DNA of 64,000 nucleotides from Thauera humireducens. GTDB taxonomy: Bacteria > Pseudomonadota > Gammaproteobacteria > Burkholderiales > Rhodocyclaceae. Of this stretch, positions 35,154 to 45,392 are shown piece after piece (position 1 is the stretch's first letter; each line of letters opens with the position of its first letter). The stretch spans positions 372,001-436,000 of the forward strand of contig NZ_CP014646.1 of assembly GCF_001051995.2 (NCBI RefSeq). Reading direction: 5' to 3'. A program made the translations under genes and the position numbers. Under the pieces are notes generated by a model. That model searched no databases, was not told the origin of the DNA, and worked only from the letters and a program-made list of their open reading frames with translations.

Positions 35154-35246
35154 GCCGCCCGGCGCTGGCCAGCACGTATTTCTCGGGTTTTTTCACCCTG
35201 CAGGGCGCACGGGTCAGCGTGTCCTGCAGGGCGGCTGTCACCGCCT

Positions 35247-36020
35247 TCAGGCCGGGGCGCGTCGGCGGCTGGCCCGCTCGGCCCGGCGCACCGCATCCTG
35301 TGCTTCAGCCAGCACGTCCTGCACGTAGAGCAGGTGGCGGCTCGACAGCGCACGCGCATCGTCGGCGCGGCCGTCCATGATCGCCCGGTAGAGTTCGCGG
35401 TGCTGGTCCATCAGCGCGTCGCGCACGTCGCTGCCTTGCGGATACATGCCACCGATGTTGGTCACCACACTGCGCTCGAGCAACTGGAACAGGCTGCGGA
35501 TGGTGTGCAGCAGCACGGCGTTGTGGCTGGCCTCGGCAATGGCAAGGTGGAAGTGCGCGTCGGCAGCGCCTTCCTCGGCGCGCGTGACCTTGCCCGGCGG
35601 ACGTGCATGACAGTCCACGACGCGGTCGAAGGCTGCGGTGAGACGCTCGCGGTCCGGCGCGGTCGCGCGCAGGGCGGCGTAGTAGGCGCAGGAGCCTTCC
35701 AGCGTATGGCGGAACTCGAGCAGGTCGCGCTGGGCTTCGGGATTGTTCTCGAGCAGGGCGAGCAGCGGGTCGCGGAAGGATGAACCGATCTCGGCGCTGA
35801 CGAAGGTGCCGCCACCCTGGCGGCTCAGCAGCAAGCCGCGTGCTACCAGCTTCTGCAAGGCCTCCCGCAGCGAGGGGCGCGACACGCCGAACTCCTCTGC
35901 CAGCGTGCGTTCGGCCGGCAGCCGTTCGCCCGGTTTCAACGTGCCTTCCAGGATCAGGGTTTCGATGCGTTCGACGATGTCGTCCGACAGTCTTCGCTGT
36001 TGCAGCGAGGGTGCCTTCAT
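35247..36020 (-). CDS. lldR: GntR-family (FCD) regulator of lactate utilisation
   Basis: A 257-residue FadR-subfamily repressor: winged helix-turn-helix with ERTLAEEFGVSRPSLREAL (residues 38-60), followed by an FCD domain with acidic/His ligand positions (FRHTLEG, FHLAIAEASHN, LMDQHRELYRAI). It is divergent from lldP, and the intergenic region contains a TGGTnnnACCA operator, so it is most likely the L-lactate-responsive repressor of the lldP-lutABC operon. Confidence 0.9.
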   Translation of the reverse strand: MKAPSLQQRRLSDDIVERIETLILEGTLKPGERLPAERTLAEEFGVSRPSLREALQKLVARGLLLSRQGGGTFVSAEIGSSFRDPLLALLENNPEAQRDLLEFRHTLEGSCAYYAALRATAPDRERLTAAFDRVVDCHARPPGKVTRAEEGAADAHFHLAIAEASHNAVLLHTIRSLFQLLERSVVTNIGGMYPQGSDVRDALMDQHRELYRAIMDGRADDARALSSRHLLYVQDVLAEAQDAVRRAERASRRRAPA

Positions 36021-36237
36021 GTGGACGCTCCTTGCAGGTTGGCGATGGTCGGCGTCGTGGCGCCGAACGCAAGACGATCGTGCATGTTTCTGGTTGTCGC
36101 GATGGTGCCGAATCGGGCGCTGTTTCCCGATCGACGGCGGCACGGGCGTTCGGCGGAATCCGGCCTTATCTTCTCATCCAATTTGCTGATTTCCTCGATT
36201 GACTCTTTGAATTCAGTCGCCTACTCTAGCGCAACAG

Positions 36238-36266
36238 TTGGTCAAATGGTAAGACCAATTGACCAA
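36238..36266. promoter_or_regulatory. LldR/FadR-type operator in the 360-bp lldR-lldP intergenic region
   Basis: TGGTAAGACCA (36247-36257) matches the TGGTnnnACCA core of FCD-GntR operators. It is nested in a larger inverted repeat, TTGGTCAA (36238-36245) and TTGACCAA (36259-36266). The rest of the 360-bp gap (36021-36380) holds the two 5' regions; I see no gene in it. The operator lies about 120 bp before lldP and about 220 bp before lldR, so it probably controls lldP. Confidence 0.75.
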
Positions 36267-36380
36267 TTTTTCCACATGGAAACCTCTGAGGGAGTAGGTC
36301 GATGAAGATGCGGCTCAACGGAATCGGGATGCGCGCGCATCCTCTGGTGCGCGCGGCGCGAGTCTGACGGAGCGACATCG

Positions 36381-38078
36381 ATGCAAGCCGGAACCCTCGC
36401 CTTATTCGCCTTCTCTCCCATCCTGCTCGCAGCGCTGCTGCTGGTCGGCCTGCGCTGGCCGGCCAAGCGGGCGATGCCGCTTGTCTATCTGCTGACGGCG
36501 GGCATCGGCCTGTTCGTCTGGGACATGAGCCTGAACCGCGTGCTCGCCTCGACCCTGCAGGGCCTGGTCATCACCATCGGGGTGCTGTGGATCATCTTCG
36601 GCGCCATCCTGCTGCTGAACACGCTGAAGTACTCCGGCGGCATCACGGCGATCCGCGCCGGCTTTGCCACCATCAGCCCCGACCGCCGCATCCAGGCCAT
36701 CATCATCGCCTGGCTGTTCGGCTGTTTCATCGAGGGCGCCTCGGGCTTCGGCACGCCGGCGGCCATCGCCGCGCCACTGCTCGTGGCCATCGGCTTTCCG
36801 GCGCTGGCGGCGGTGCTGCTGGGCATGCTGGTGCAAAGCACGCCGGTGTCCTTTGGTGCGGTGGGCACACCGATCATCATCGGCGTCAACAGCGGGCTGG
36901 ACACGGCCGCGATCGGCGCCCAGCTTGCCGGACGGGGATCGAGCTGGGAGCTCTTCCTGCAGCAGATCACCAGCAACGTGGCGATCATCCATGCGCTCGT
37001 CGGTACGGTGATGCCCTTGATCATGGTGATGATGCTGACCCGCTTCTTCGGCCGCGAGAAGAGCTGGAAGGCCGGGCTGGAGGTGCTGCCGTTCGCGCTG
37101 TTCGCCGGTCTCGCCTTTACCGTGCCCTATGCCTTCACCGGGGTCTTCCTCGGTCCCGAATTCCCCTCGTTGCTCGGCGGTCTCGTCGGCCTGGCGATCG
37201 TGACTTCGGCGGCGCGTGCCGGTTTCCTGGTGCCGAAGAAGACCTGGGATTTTGCCGATGCGAAGGACTGGCCGAGCGAGTGGATGGGCAGTCTCGAGAT
37301 GAAACTCGACCAGTTGCCGCATCACCAGCCGATCAGCGTATTCCGTGCCTGGTTGCCCTATGTGCTGGTCGGTGCGCTGCTGGTGTTGAGCCGCGTGTTC
37401 CCCGAGATCGGCGGGGCGATGAAGTCGGTGGTCATCGTCTTCTCCGACATCCTGGGCGAAAAGGGCATGAAGGCCGATTTTCAGCCGCTCTATCTGCCGG
37501 GCGGCATCCTGGTTGCAGTGGTGCTGGTCACCGTCTTCCTGCACCGCATGCATGCGCGCTCGCTGGTGAAGGCCGTGGGCGAGTCCTCGCGTGTGCTGCT
37601 GGGCGCGGGCTTCGTACTGTTGTTCACCGTGCCGATGGTGCGCATCCTGATCAACTCGGGCGTCAACGCGGCCGGCCTGCCAAGCATGCCGATCGCGATG
37701 GCGCAGTGGGTGGCGGACAGCGTTGGCACGGTCTATCCGCTGCTGGCGCCCTCGGTCGGGGCGCTGGGCGCCTTCATCGCCGGCTCGAACACCGTCAGCA
37801 ACATGATGCTGAGCCAGTTCCAGTTCGGCGTGGCGAGCACGCTCGGCATCTCCGGCGCGCTGATCGTGGCGATCCAGGCGATCGGCGCCGCCGCCGGCAA
37901 CATGGTGGCCATCCACAACGTCGTGGCGGCATCGGCCACCGTCGGCCTGCTGGGACGCGAAGGCGCGATCCTGCGCAAGACCTTCTGGCCGACGGTGTAC
38001 TACGTGCTGATGACCGGCATCATCGCGATGGTCGCCCTCTATGTGCTGGGCGTCTCCGACCCGCTGGTCGCGGGTTGA
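36381..38078 (+). CDS. lldP: L-lactate permease
   Basis: A 565-residue inner-membrane transporter of the lactate permease family with about 12-14 hydrophobic helices. The conserved [17 protein letters not shown] and [19 protein letters not shown] stretches are present. It imports lactate (and glycolate in some members) with protons. It leads the operon with lutABC, 99 bp ahead of lutA, and is under the LldR operator. Confidence 0.94.
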   Translation: MQAGTLALFAFSPILLAALLLVGLRWPAKRAMPLVYLLTAGIGLFVWDMSLNRVLASTLQGLVITIGVLWIIFGAILLLNTLKYSGGITAIRAGFATISPDRRIQAIIIAWLFGCFIEGASGFGTPAAIAAPLLVAIGFPALAAVLLGMLVQSTPVSFGAVGTPIIIGVNSGLDTAAIGAQLAGRGSSWELFLQQITSNVAIIHALVGTVMPLIMVMMLTRFFGREKSWKAGLEVLPFALFAGLAFTVPYAFTGVFLGPEFPSLLGGLVGLAIVTSAARAGFLVPKKTWDFADAKDWPSEWMGSLEMKLDQLPHHQPISVFRAWLPYVLVGALLVLSRVFPEIGGAMKSVVIVFSDILGEKGMKADFQPLYLPGGILVAVVLVTVFLHRMHARSLVKAVGESSRVLLGAGFVLLFTVPMVRILINSGVNAAGLPSMPIAMAQWVADSVGTVYPLLAPSVGALGAFIAGSNTVSNMMLSQFQFGVASTLGISGALIVAIQAIGAAAGNMVAIHNVVAASATVGLLGREGAILRKTFWPTVYYVLMTGIIAMVALYVLGVSDPLVAG

Positions 38079-38086
38079 GCGCCGGA

Positions 38087-38101
38087 CCGGGATGATCCCG
38101 G
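38087..38101 (+). other. Small hairpin between lldP and lutA
   Basis: CCGGGA and TCCCGG (38087-38101) form a 6-bp stem with a 3-base loop just after the permease stop. It lacks a T-run and may set the ratio of permease to LutABC message. Confidence 0.35.
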
Positions 38102-38177
38102 GTATTAGCGTTATCAGCAGTCGCGCATCCGCCGCGGCTGCCGCACAATCGAGAAGTCATTCACGGAGGCACTCCGC

Positions 38178-38993
38178 ATGAGCCATCAAACCGCTGCCGC
38201 ACCGAACGCCACCCGCGTGGCGCCGCCGCTGCAGGCGCCGCGCAGCTACCCCGCCAAGCCGAGCGACGTCTTCCTGTTCGGCACCTGCGTACTCGACCTG
38301 TTCTTTCCCGACGCCGGCATGGACGCGATCCGCCTGCTCGAGCGCGAGGGCATCAAGGTTCACTTCCCGCAGGCGCAGAGCTGTTGCGGCCAGCCGGCCT
38401 ACACCTCGGGCTATACGGAAGAGGCACGCGAGGTGGCACGGGCGCAACTGGCGCTGTTCGCGGGCGAGTGGCCGGTGGTGGTGCCGTCCGGCTCCTGTGC
38501 CGGGATGTTCCGTCACCACTATTTCGAGCTGTTCAAGGACGAGCCCGGCACGCTGAAGCAGGTCGAGTCGCTGGCCGCGCGCACCTTTGAGCTGGCCGAG
38601 TTCCTGCTGGAGGTGTGCCGCGTGAAGCTTGCCGACACCGGGGCGCCGGTGAAGGTGGCGCTGCATACCTCGTGTTCGGCACGGCGCGAGATGAACACCC
38701 ATGTCCATGGTCGTGCGCTGCTCGCACAGTTGCAGGGGGTGGAGCGCCTCGACCACGACCACGAGAGCGAATGCTGCGGCTTTGGCGGCGCCTTCAGCGT
38801 GCGCATGCCGGACATCTCGGGTGCGATGGTCAAGGACAAGACTGCGGCGCTGAAGGGGTCGGGGGCGGCCGAGGTGGTCAGCGCCGACTGCGGTTGCCTG
38901 CTGAACATCAACGGCGCCTTCGAGAAGCAGGGCGAGTCGCTGCGCGGCGAGCATCTCGCCAGCTTCCTGCTGCGTCGCACCGGAGGAAAGTGA
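38178..38993 (+). CDS. lutA: L-lactate oxidation protein LutA/LldE (Fe-S, cysteine-rich)
   Basis: A 271-residue protein with two CCG-type cysteine-rich motifs (SCCGQP and ECCGFGG), characteristic of the LutA/YkgE/GlpC-like family. With LutB and LutC it oxidises L-lactate to pyruvate in organisms that lack or supplement LldD. GGAGGC precedes the start. lutB starts one base after its stop. Confidence 0.92.
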   Translation: MSHQTAAAPNATRVAPPLQAPRSYPAKPSDVFLFGTCVLDLFFPDAGMDAIRLLEREGIKVHFPQAQSCCGQPAYTSGYTEEAREVARAQLALFAGEWPVVVPSGSCAGMFRHHYFELFKDEPGTLKQVESLAARTFELAEFLLEVCRVKLADTGAPVKVALHTSCSARREMNTHVHGRALLAQLQGVERLDHDHESECCGFGGAFSVRMPDISGAMVKDKTAALKGSGAAEVVSADCGCLLNINGAFEKQGESLRGEHLASFLLRRTGGK

Positions 38994-38994
38994 C

Positions 38995-40434
38995 ATGAGC
39001 AATCTTGCCGACCTGCCCGGCGTACCGATCGAGTTCAAGCGCAACGCGCGCGAGGCGCTGGGCGATGGCCAGTTGCGCCGCAACTTCCGTGGTGCGATGG
39101 ATTTCCTGATGGCCAAGCGCCTGGCCCAGTTCCCGGATGCCGATGAGCTGGAGCGCCTGCGCGCGTTCGGCAACCGCGTCCGGGCGCGGGCGCTGTCGAA
39201 GCTGCCCGACCTGCTCGAGCGCCTCGAGGCCAACCTGACGCGCAACGGCGTGAAGGTGCACTGGGCGGAGACGGTCGAGGAGGCCAACGCGATCGTGCAT
39301 TCGATCGTGCAGGCGCATGAGGCGAAGAAGGTCATCAAGGGCAAGTCGATGGTCAGCGAGGAAATGGAGATGAACCATTTCCTCGGCGACCGCGGCGTCG
39401 ATTGCCTCGAGTCGGACATGGGCGAGTTCATCGTGCAGCTGCGCGAGGAGAAGCCGTCCCACATCATCATGCCGGCGATTCACCTCAACGCCGGGCAGGT
39501 GGCCTCGCTGTTCCACGACAAGCTGGAGGTCGATTACACCGAGGACGTCGATCGGCTGATCCAGATCGGGCGCGAGACGCTGCGGCGCAAGTTCTTCGAG
39601 GCCGATATCGGTGTGTCGGGCGTTAACTTCGCCATTGCCGAGACGGGCACGCTGCTGCTGGTCGAGAACGAGGGCAACGGCCGCATGTCGACGACGGTGC
39701 CGCCGGTGCACATCGCGGTCACCGGCATCGAGAAGGTGGTCGAGAACCTGCGCGACGTCATTCCGCTGCTGTCGCTGCTGACCCGCTCGGCGACCGGCCA
39801 GCCGATCACCACCTACGTCAACATGATCTCGGGCCCGCGCAAGGCCGATGAGCTCGACGGCCCGCGCGAAGTACACCTGGTGCTGCTCGACAACGGTCGC
39901 AGCCAGGCCTTCGCCGACGGCGAACTGCGCCAGACGCTGAACTGCATCCGCTGCGGCGCGTGCATGAACCACTGCCCGGTGTATACGCGCATCGGTGGTC
40001 ACGCCTACGGCACTGTCTATCCCGGCCCGATCGGCAAGATCGTCACGCCGCACATGCTGGGCCTGGACAAGACGCGCGACCTGCCGACCGCTTCGTCGAT
40101 GTGTGGCGCCTGTGGCGAGGTATGCCCGGTGAAGATTCCGATTCCCGCCCTGCTGCGCCGGCTGCGGGAGGAGGCGGTACGCGCGCCCGACGAAGGGCCG
40201 CATCACATGCGCGGGCAGGGCGCCAAGTATTCGGCAAAGGAAAGGATGATCTGGAAGGCGTGGAAGGCGGTGAACACCTCGCCCGGCCTGTATCGCGTTG
40301 CCCGTTTTGCCGGCACCCGCCTGCGCGGGCTGATGCCTTCCAACATCGGTCCCTGGACTGAACACCATGCGCCGCCGAAGCCGGCCGCGCGCAGCCTGCA
40401 CGAACTCGCGCGCGACCACCTGGGAGACGAATGA
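38995..40434 (+). CDS. lutB: L-lactate oxidation iron-sulfur protein LutB/LldF
   Basis: A 479-residue protein with an N-terminal LUD domain and two C-terminal [4Fe-4S] motifs (CIRCGACMNHCPVY and CGACGEVCPVKIP), the usual LutB architecture. It would pass electrons from lactate oxidation towards the respiratory chain. It is packed between lutA and lutC, with lutC starting directly after its stop. Confidence 0.94.
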   Translation: MSNLADLPGVPIEFKRNAREALGDGQLRRNFRGAMDFLMAKRLAQFPDADELERLRAFGNRVRARALSKLPDLLERLEANLTRNGVKVHWAETVEEANAIVHSIVQAHEAKKVIKGKSMVSEEMEMNHFLGDRGVDCLESDMGEFIVQLREEKPSHIIMPAIHLNAGQVASLFHDKLEVDYTEDVDRLIQIGRETLRRKFFEADIGVSGVNFAIAETGTLLLVENEGNGRMSTTVPPVHIAVTGIEKVVENLRDVIPLLSLLTRSATGQPITTYVNMISGPRKADELDGPREVHLVLLDNGRSQAFADGELRQTLNCIRCGACMNHCPVYTRIGGHAYGTVYPGPIGKIVTPHMLGLDKTRDLPTASSMCGACGEVCPVKIPIPALLRRLREEAVRAPDEGPHHMRGQGAKYSAKERMIWKAWKAVNTSPGLYRVARFAGTRLRGLMPSNIGPWTEHHAPPKPAARSLHELARDHLGDE

Positions 40435-41106
40435 ATGAGCGCCAAGGAACGCATCCTCGCCAAGCTGCGCGGCAGCCTCGAGGGCACGACAGCGGTTGCC
40501 GACGACTACGATGAGGCGCTCGTCACCGTGCCCTGGCGCTATGCGCCGGAGAAGCGACTCGACCGACTGCGCGAAGTGCTGGAAAGCGTGCATGGCGAGA
40601 CGCGGCTGACGACCGCTGCCGACTGGCCTGCACTGGCGCTGGCAGCGCTGGTCGAGCGCGGCATCGACGAGTTGCTGGTGTCGCCGGCCACTGCGCATGG
40701 GCAGCAATTCGCGGGCTACCTCGCGCTGAACGGGAGTTCATTGCGCTTGAAGGCCTATGACCGCCCGGTCGAGGACTGGAAGGACGAACTCTTCTTCCAT
40801 ACACCGGCGAGTCTGACCGGGACGCTGGGCGGCATTGCCGCGACCGGCAGCCTCATCGTGTGGCCGACGGCGCAGGAGCCGCGCCTGATGAGCCTGGTGC
40901 CGCCCCTGCACATCGCGCTGCTGAAGGCGAGCGAGGTATTCGACAATCTGTTCGAGGCCATGCACACGCAAGGCTGGGCGGGCGGGCTGCCGACCAACGC
41001 GCTGCTGGTCTCGGGGCCGTCGAAGACCGCCGATATCCAGCAGACGCTGGCCTATGGTGCGCATGGACCGAAGGAATTGCTGGTCCTGATCCTGCAGGAC
41101 GCCTGA
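40435..41106 (+). CDS. lutC: L-lactate utilisation protein LutC/LldG
   Basis: A 223-residue LUD-domain protein with GIAATGSLIVWPTAQEPRLMSL and a C-terminal GPSKTADIQQTLAYGAHGP stretch, the LutC signature region. It completes the LutABC lactate oxidation unit. It is the last gene of the operon. Confidence 0.92.
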   Translation: MSAKERILAKLRGSLEGTTAVADDYDEALVTVPWRYAPEKRLDRLREVLESVHGETRLTTAADWPALALAALVERGIDELLVSPATAHGQQFAGYLALNGSSLRLKAYDRPVEDWKDELFFHTPASLTGTLGGIAATGSLIVWPTAQEPRLMSLVPPLHIALLKASEVFDNLFEAMHTQGWAGGLPTNALLVSGPSKTADIQQTLAYGAHGPKELLVLILQDA

Positions 41107-41213
41107 TCAGGGGGGCGGCGCTGCAAGCGACACGACGTTGATCGAGGACTTTCGCTAGAATCGCGCGCTTCAGGCCGGACGTATTGCCGGCCTTCATCCT
41201 TTCCTGGCTGCAC

Positions 41214-42224
41214 ATGCAAGATCTCGGCTATTTCAAGTGGTCCATCCTCGTCACCATTCTGGGCGTCATCGGTGGTTTTCTGCTGGCGGGGTGGTCCGGC
41301 GCCTTCATCGTTGTCGTGCTCGCCATTCTCGAGACCTCGTTGTCCTTCGACAACGCGGTGGTGAATGCCACGGTCCTCAAGCACATGGACGAGAAGTGGC
41401 GCCAGCGTTTCCTGCTGTGGGGCATCCTGATCGCCGTGTTCGGCATGCGCATCGTGTTTCCGCTCGCCATCGTCGGTGTCGTGGCCGACATGGGGCCGAT
41501 GGCGGTCATCGACCTCGCGCTGTTCGATGAAGCCGAATACGCGCGCATCCTGCTGTCCGCCCACCACGAGATCGCCGCCTTCGGTGGCGCCTTCCTGGCA
41601 ATGGTCTTCCTCAAGTTCTTCGTCGACAGCAACAAGGACTTGCACTGGCTGCAGATCCTCGAGGAGCCGCTGACCAAGCTGGGACGACTCGAAGCCGCGC
41701 AGATCCTGCTCACGCTGTTGGCGATCCTGAGCAGCGCCGCCTACCTGGAGAGCGACACGAAGCGCGTGGAGTTCGTTGTCGCCGGTGTGTGGGGGCTGAT
41801 CACCTACATCATCGCTGACGGTCTGGGGGCGATCCTGGGCGGCGAGGAGGGCGAGGGCGGCAAGGTCGTGGCCAAGACCGGTTTCGCCGGCTTCATGTAC
41901 CTGGAGTTGCTCGATGCGTCGTTCAGCTTCGACGGTGTGATCGGCGCCTTTGCGCTGACGAACAGCCTGCCGATCATCGCGATCGGCCTGGGCGTAGGCG
42001 CGATGTTCGTGCGCTCATTCACGCTCATGCTGGTCTATCGAGAGACACTCAACGCCTACCGCTTCCTCGAGCACGGCGCATTCTGGGCGATCGGCGCGCT
42101 GGCGGCGGTGATGTTCATCGGTGTGCACGTCCACATCCCCGAGGTCTTTACCGGCCTGGTCGGCGCCGTGCTGATCGGTGCGGCGTTCTGGAGTTCGTTG
42201 CGCCACCGGCGGGCCATCGCCTGA
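41214..42224 (+). CDS. DUF475 (TerC-like) integral membrane protein
   Basis: A 336-residue protein with about nine hydrophobic helices. It has acidic motifs inside helices (ETSLSFDNAVVNATV near residue 40 and a second LDASFSFDGVIGAF repeat), typical of the TerC/DUF475 group linked to metal-ion homeostasis. Function here is not known. I chose the ATG at 41214; an in-frame TTG lies 30 bases upstream. A TAGAAT -10-like element lies about 60 bp ahead. No manganese riboswitch was recognised in the short leader. Confidence 0.85.
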   Translation: MQDLGYFKWSILVTILGVIGGFLLAGWSGAFIVVVLAILETSLSFDNAVVNATVLKHMDEKWRQRFLLWGILIAVFGMRIVFPLAIVGVVADMGPMAVIDLALFDEAEYARILLSAHHEIAAFGGAFLAMVFLKFFVDSNKDLHWLQILEEPLTKLGRLEAAQILLTLLAILSSAAYLESDTKRVEFVVAGVWGLITYIIADGLGAILGGEEGEGGKVVAKTGFAGFMYLELLDASFSFDGVIGAFALTNSLPIIAIGLGVGAMFVRSFTLMLVYRETLNAYRFLEHGAFWAIGALAAVMFIGVHVHIPEVFTGLVGAVLIGAAFWSSLRHRRAIA

Positions 42225-42249
42225 GCGCGGCCCGCCGCCGGCGGCGGCG

Positions 42250-42951
42250 TCAGCCGCGGCGGGTGTGCAGCAGGTAGTTCACGTCGGTATCGCGGCCCAG
42301 CGAATAGACCTTGGTGAGCGGGTTGTAGCTCATCCCGATCAGTTCGTGCGTGTCGAGGCCGGCATTGCGGCAGTAACGGCCGAGCTCGGACGGCTTGAGG
42401 AACTTGGCGTATTCGTGCGTGCCGCGCGGCAGCATGTTCAGCACGTATTCCGCACCGATGATGGCCAGCACATACGCCTTGAGATTGCGGTTGATCGTCG
42501 AGAAGAAGACGTGTCCGCCCGGTTTGACCAGGCGCGCGCAGGCGGCAATCGTGCTGGCGGGATCGGGAACGTGCTCGAGCATTTCCATGCAGGTCACGAC
42601 ATCGAAATGGCCCGGCATCTCCTCGGCGAAGGCTTCCGCGCTCACCAGCCGGTAATCGACGCTGTGGCCGCTCTCGAACAGATGCAGGCGTGCAACGCTG
42701 AGCGCCTTCTCCGACAGGTCGATCCCGGTGACGCGGGCGCCGACGGAAGCCATGCCTTCGGCCAGGATGCCGCCGCCGCAGCCGACGTCCAGCACCGTCT
42801 TGCCGGCGAGGTCGGCTTTTCCGTTGATCCAGCCCAGGCGGAGCGGGTTGATCTCGTGCAGCGGCTTGAACTCGGATGCGGGATCCCACCAGCGGTGGGC
42901 GAGCTCACTGAATTTCTGCAGTTCGGCAGGGTCGGCGTTGATTGCACTCAT
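42250..42951 (-). CDS. ubiG: Ubiquinone biosynthesis O-methyltransferase
   Basis: A 233-residue SAM-dependent methyltransferase acting twice in ubiquinone synthesis. The SAM motif [16 protein letters not shown] and post-motif [11 protein letters not shown] are present, and the N-terminus carries [11 protein letters not shown] as in UbiG. The start at 42951 gives the normal length; an upstream in-frame start would add 12 residues. It is downstream of the ompA terminator, so it has its own promoter. Confidence 0.93.
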   Translation of the reverse strand: MSAINADPAELQKFSELAHRWWDPASEFKPLHEINPLRLGWINGKADLAGKTVLDVGCGGGILAEGMASVGARVTGIDLSEKALSVARLHLFESGHSVDYRLVSAEAFAEEMPGHFDVVTCMEMLEHVPDPASTIAACARLVKPGGHVFFSTINRNLKAYVLAIIGAEYVLNMLPRGTHEYAKFLKPSELGRYCRNAGLDTHELIGMSYNPLTKVYSLGRDTDVNYLLHTRRG

Positions 42952-43020
42952 CGTCTGTCGTCCGGGGGATTGGTTGAATGAGACCACGTGAATCGTCGTG
43001 CGTTTCGATCCGGCACTCCA

Positions 43021-43053
43021 AAAAACAAAAAGCCCCGCCGAAGCAGGGCTTTT
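43021..43053 (-). terminator. Rho-independent terminator of the OmpA gene
   Basis: On the minus strand, an 8-bp stem with one mismatch and a further 2 bp closes a TTCG loop (43028-43053). It is followed by a T-rich run (complement of 43021-43031). It lies 18 bp after the OmpA stop. Confidence 0.88.
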
Positions 43054-43071
43054 CGCGCATCGGAAAACCGA

Positions 43072-43782
43072 TTACTTGGAGCCGATGACTTCGACTTCCA
43101 CGCGGCGATCCGGCTGCAGGCACTCGATCAGAGCCTTGCGGTTCTTCACGTTGTCGCACTTGTTGCCGGTAACGGGCTGCTTCTCGCCCTTGCCTTCGGT
43201 GTAGACGCGGTTGGCTTCGACGCCCTTCGACACCAGGTAGGTCTTCACGGCGGCAGCGCGACGCTCGGACAGCTTCTGGTTGTAGGCATCCGAACCCAGA
43301 CGGTCGGTGTGGCCGACAGCCAGGATGACTTCCAGCTTCAGCTGCTTCGACTTGGCGGCCAGGTCGTCCAGCTTGGCGCGGCCTTCCGGCTTCAGCGTGG
43401 CTTTGTCGAAGTCGAACAGGGCGTCGGCAGCCAGCTTGATCTTGTCAGCGGTGGGCTTGGGTGCAGGAGCGGGGGCCGGCTTGGCAGCAGCGACCGGCGC
43501 AACGCACTTGTCCTTGGCGACGATGTCGCTGTCGCACTCGCAGCCAACCGGGAACTGGCCGGCCATGGCGGTCGAGGCGGCAGCCGGCGACCAGTAGCCA
43601 GTGCGCCAGCACAGGCCGGTACCGCTGCGGGCAACGACGTTGCGTGCATCGATGACGTAGGGGATTTCGCCCTTGCCGTCGACCACGACATCCTTGACTT
43701 GCGCGTAGGCGCTGGGAGCGGACAAGCCGATCGAGGCGATGGCGGCCAGCATGAACATCTGCTTCTTGGTTTGTTTGATCAT
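43072..43782 (-). CDS. OmpA-family outer-membrane/peptidoglycan-binding protein
   Basis: A 236-residue protein with a signal peptide (cut after AYA, about residue 27), a short Cys-containing N-terminal region, an Ala/Pro-rich hinge (about 97-110) and a C-terminal OmpA domain with [20 protein letters not shown], and [21 protein letters not shown]. It lacks the eight-strand barrel of classical OmpA. It has its own promoter and terminator, which fits an abundant envelope protein. Confidence 0.92.
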   Translation of the reverse strand: MIKQTKKQMFMLAAIASIGLSAPSAYAQVKDVVVDGKGEIPYVIDARNVVARSGTGLCWRTGYWSPAAASTAMAGQFPVGCECDSDIVAKDKCVAPVAAAKPAPAPAPKPTADKIKLAADALFDFDKATLKPEGRAKLDDLAAKSKQLKLEVILAVGHTDRLGSDAYNQKLSERRAAAVKTYLVSKGVEANRVYTEGKGEKQPVTGNKCDNVKNRKALIECLQPDRRVEVEVIGSK

Positions 43783-43860
43783 GGTTTCCTCTTTGAAGGG
43801 CGAGTCGCCGGATTTACCACTGCAACGGAAAGTGAAAGCAGCCGTGAAGCTGAATTCGCG

Positions 43861-43889
43861 TCGATATTGAACGACTGTATCCAGTTCAA
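43861..43889 (-). promoter_or_regulatory. Candidate sigma70 promoter of the OmpA gene
   Basis: On the minus strand TTGAAC (43889-43884) and TATCGA (43866-43861) are 17 bp apart, about 80 bp before the OmpA start. The -35 overlaps the end of the upstream deaminase gene. Confidence 0.5.
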
Positions 43890-45205
43890 TTAGCGAGCTT
43901 AGTGTGCCATAGCGCTGCGATCCTGAGCAATTCTTTGTCGTGAATATGCAACAGCGGAACGCCTTTGTTCACGCGGAGTTCGCCATTTACCCACACATGT
44001 GTGACGTGTTCGCGACCCGCCGAATACACGAGGTGGGAGACGGGGTCGAAGCACGGTTGCGTAAAAAGGCCACCGAGGTCGACGGCACACAGATCGGCCT
44101 GCTTGCCCGGCGTGATCGAACCGATCAGTGCTTCCATGCCGAGCGCCCGTGCACCGTCGATCGTGGCCATTGCCAACACACGGTGCGCGGGAAGGGCGCC
44201 AGCGTCCAGGCTTGCGACCTTGGCCAGCAGGGCCGCGTGTCGCATTTCCTGGAAAAGGTCGACGCGGTTGTTGCTCGCGGCGCCGTCGGTGCCGAGGCCG
44301 ACGCGTATCCCGGCCTCGAGCAGGCGCGTGACGGGTGCGATGCCGCTGCCCAATTTCATGTTCGATGTGGGGCAATGCGCGACGCTGCAGCCATGTCGGG
44401 CGAGCAGTTCGACGTCCATGTCGGCGAGATGCACCGCGTGCACGCCGATCGTGTTCTCGCCGAGCACGCCCAGGCGGGCCAGGCGGGCGAGGGGGCGCAC
44501 GCCGTGGGTCGCCAGCGACTCATGGATCTCGGTCTCCGTTTCATGAACATGGATGTGAATGCCTGTGTCGAGCTCATCCGCCAGTGCGCGTACGCGCTCG
44601 AAAGCCGCATCGGACACCGTATAGGGCGCGTGAGGCGCCACGGAAAAGGACAGCAGGGGATGCTTGGCAAAGCGATCGCGTGTCTCCAGTCCCTTGCGCA
44701 GATAGTCGTCCGCATCGCTCGCCCACGGCGTGGGGAAGTCGAGCACCACGATGCCGACGACGGCCCGCATTCCCGCCTCGGCAAACGCTTCGGCCGCTGC
44801 GCCGGGATAGAAGTACATGTCGTTGCAGGTCGTGATGCCGCCCCGCAACATTTCGGCTGCCGCGAGCAGGGTGCCGTCGCGCACGAAGGCGGCGGATACG
44901 TGCCGGCTCTCCGCCGGCCAGATCGCTTCCCGCAGCCAGCGCATGAGCGGCAGGTCGTCGGCGATCCCGCGCATGAGGTTCATTGCCGCGTGCGCATGGA
45001 GATTGACCAGCCCGGGTATCAGGACGTGTTGCGGTAGTTCGACCGTCTCGCCCGGCTGGAATCGAAGACGGGCTTCGTCCATGGGCAGGACGGCGATGAT
45101 GCGGCCGTCGCGGATGGCGACCGCGTGGTCCTCGAGGGGCGCACCGGCCGGTTCGACGGTGATGGTCCAGCGCGGGTGAATCAGCAGGTCGATGGGTTCG
45201 CTCAA
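43886..45205 (-). CDS. mtaD: TRZ/ATZ-family amidohydrolase (MTA/SAH deaminase-like)
   Basis: A 439-residue zinc amidohydrolase. The metal motif NLHAHAAMN, the HxH-type [17 protein letters not shown] and the late [11 protein letters not shown] are visible. The group deaminates 5-methylthioadenosine or S-adenosylhomocysteine; exact substrate is not certain from sequence. The mtaD-ompA-ubiG grouping is familiar in proteobacteria. Confidence 0.86.
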   Translation of the reverse strand: MSEPIDLLIHPRWTITVEPAGAPLEDHAVAIRDGRIIAVLPMDEARLRFQPGETVELPQHVLIPGLVNLHAHAAMNLMRGIADDLPLMRWLREAIWPAESRHVSAAFVRDGTLLAAAEMLRGGITTCNDMYFYPGAAAEAFAEAGMRAVVGIVVLDFPTPWASDADDYLRKGLETRDRFAKHPLLSFSVAPHAPYTVSDAAFERVRALADELDTGIHIHVHETETEIHESLATHGVRPLARLARLGVLGENTIGVHAVHLADMDVELLARHGCSVAHCPTSNMKLGSGIAPVTRLLEAGIRVGLGTDGAASNNRVDLFQEMRHAALLAKVASLDAGALPAHRVLAMATIDGARALGMEALIGSITPGKQADLCAVDLGGLFTQPCFDPVSHLVYSAGREHVTHVWVNGELRVNKGVPLLHIHDKELLRIAALWHTKLAN

Positions 45206-45392
45206 GCGCAGCTCCTGGGGCGGCGCAGCACGGCAGGCTGCGGGGGTGGTCGATTGTAGGCATGCCGCTGTGCGTGGAACAATCGAGACATGCCCGCGCC
45301 CGCTGGAACGCAGTGCCGGCGGGCGCGACTTCGTGCCACAATCAGGCGACTTCTAAGCAAAACGGCGGTGTCTGATCGCCGTCTCGATCGCA

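Noticed and set aside
35198..35233. Two copies of CTGCAGGGCG between the transglycosylase and lldR genes.
   Set aside because: Only a 10-bp repeat in a short convergent gap with no structure or spacing that suggests function; could be chance in GC-rich DNA.
41107..41213. Manganese (yybP-ykoY) riboswitch before the DUF475 gene.
   Set aside because: The leader is too short and the characteristic conserved loops were not seen.
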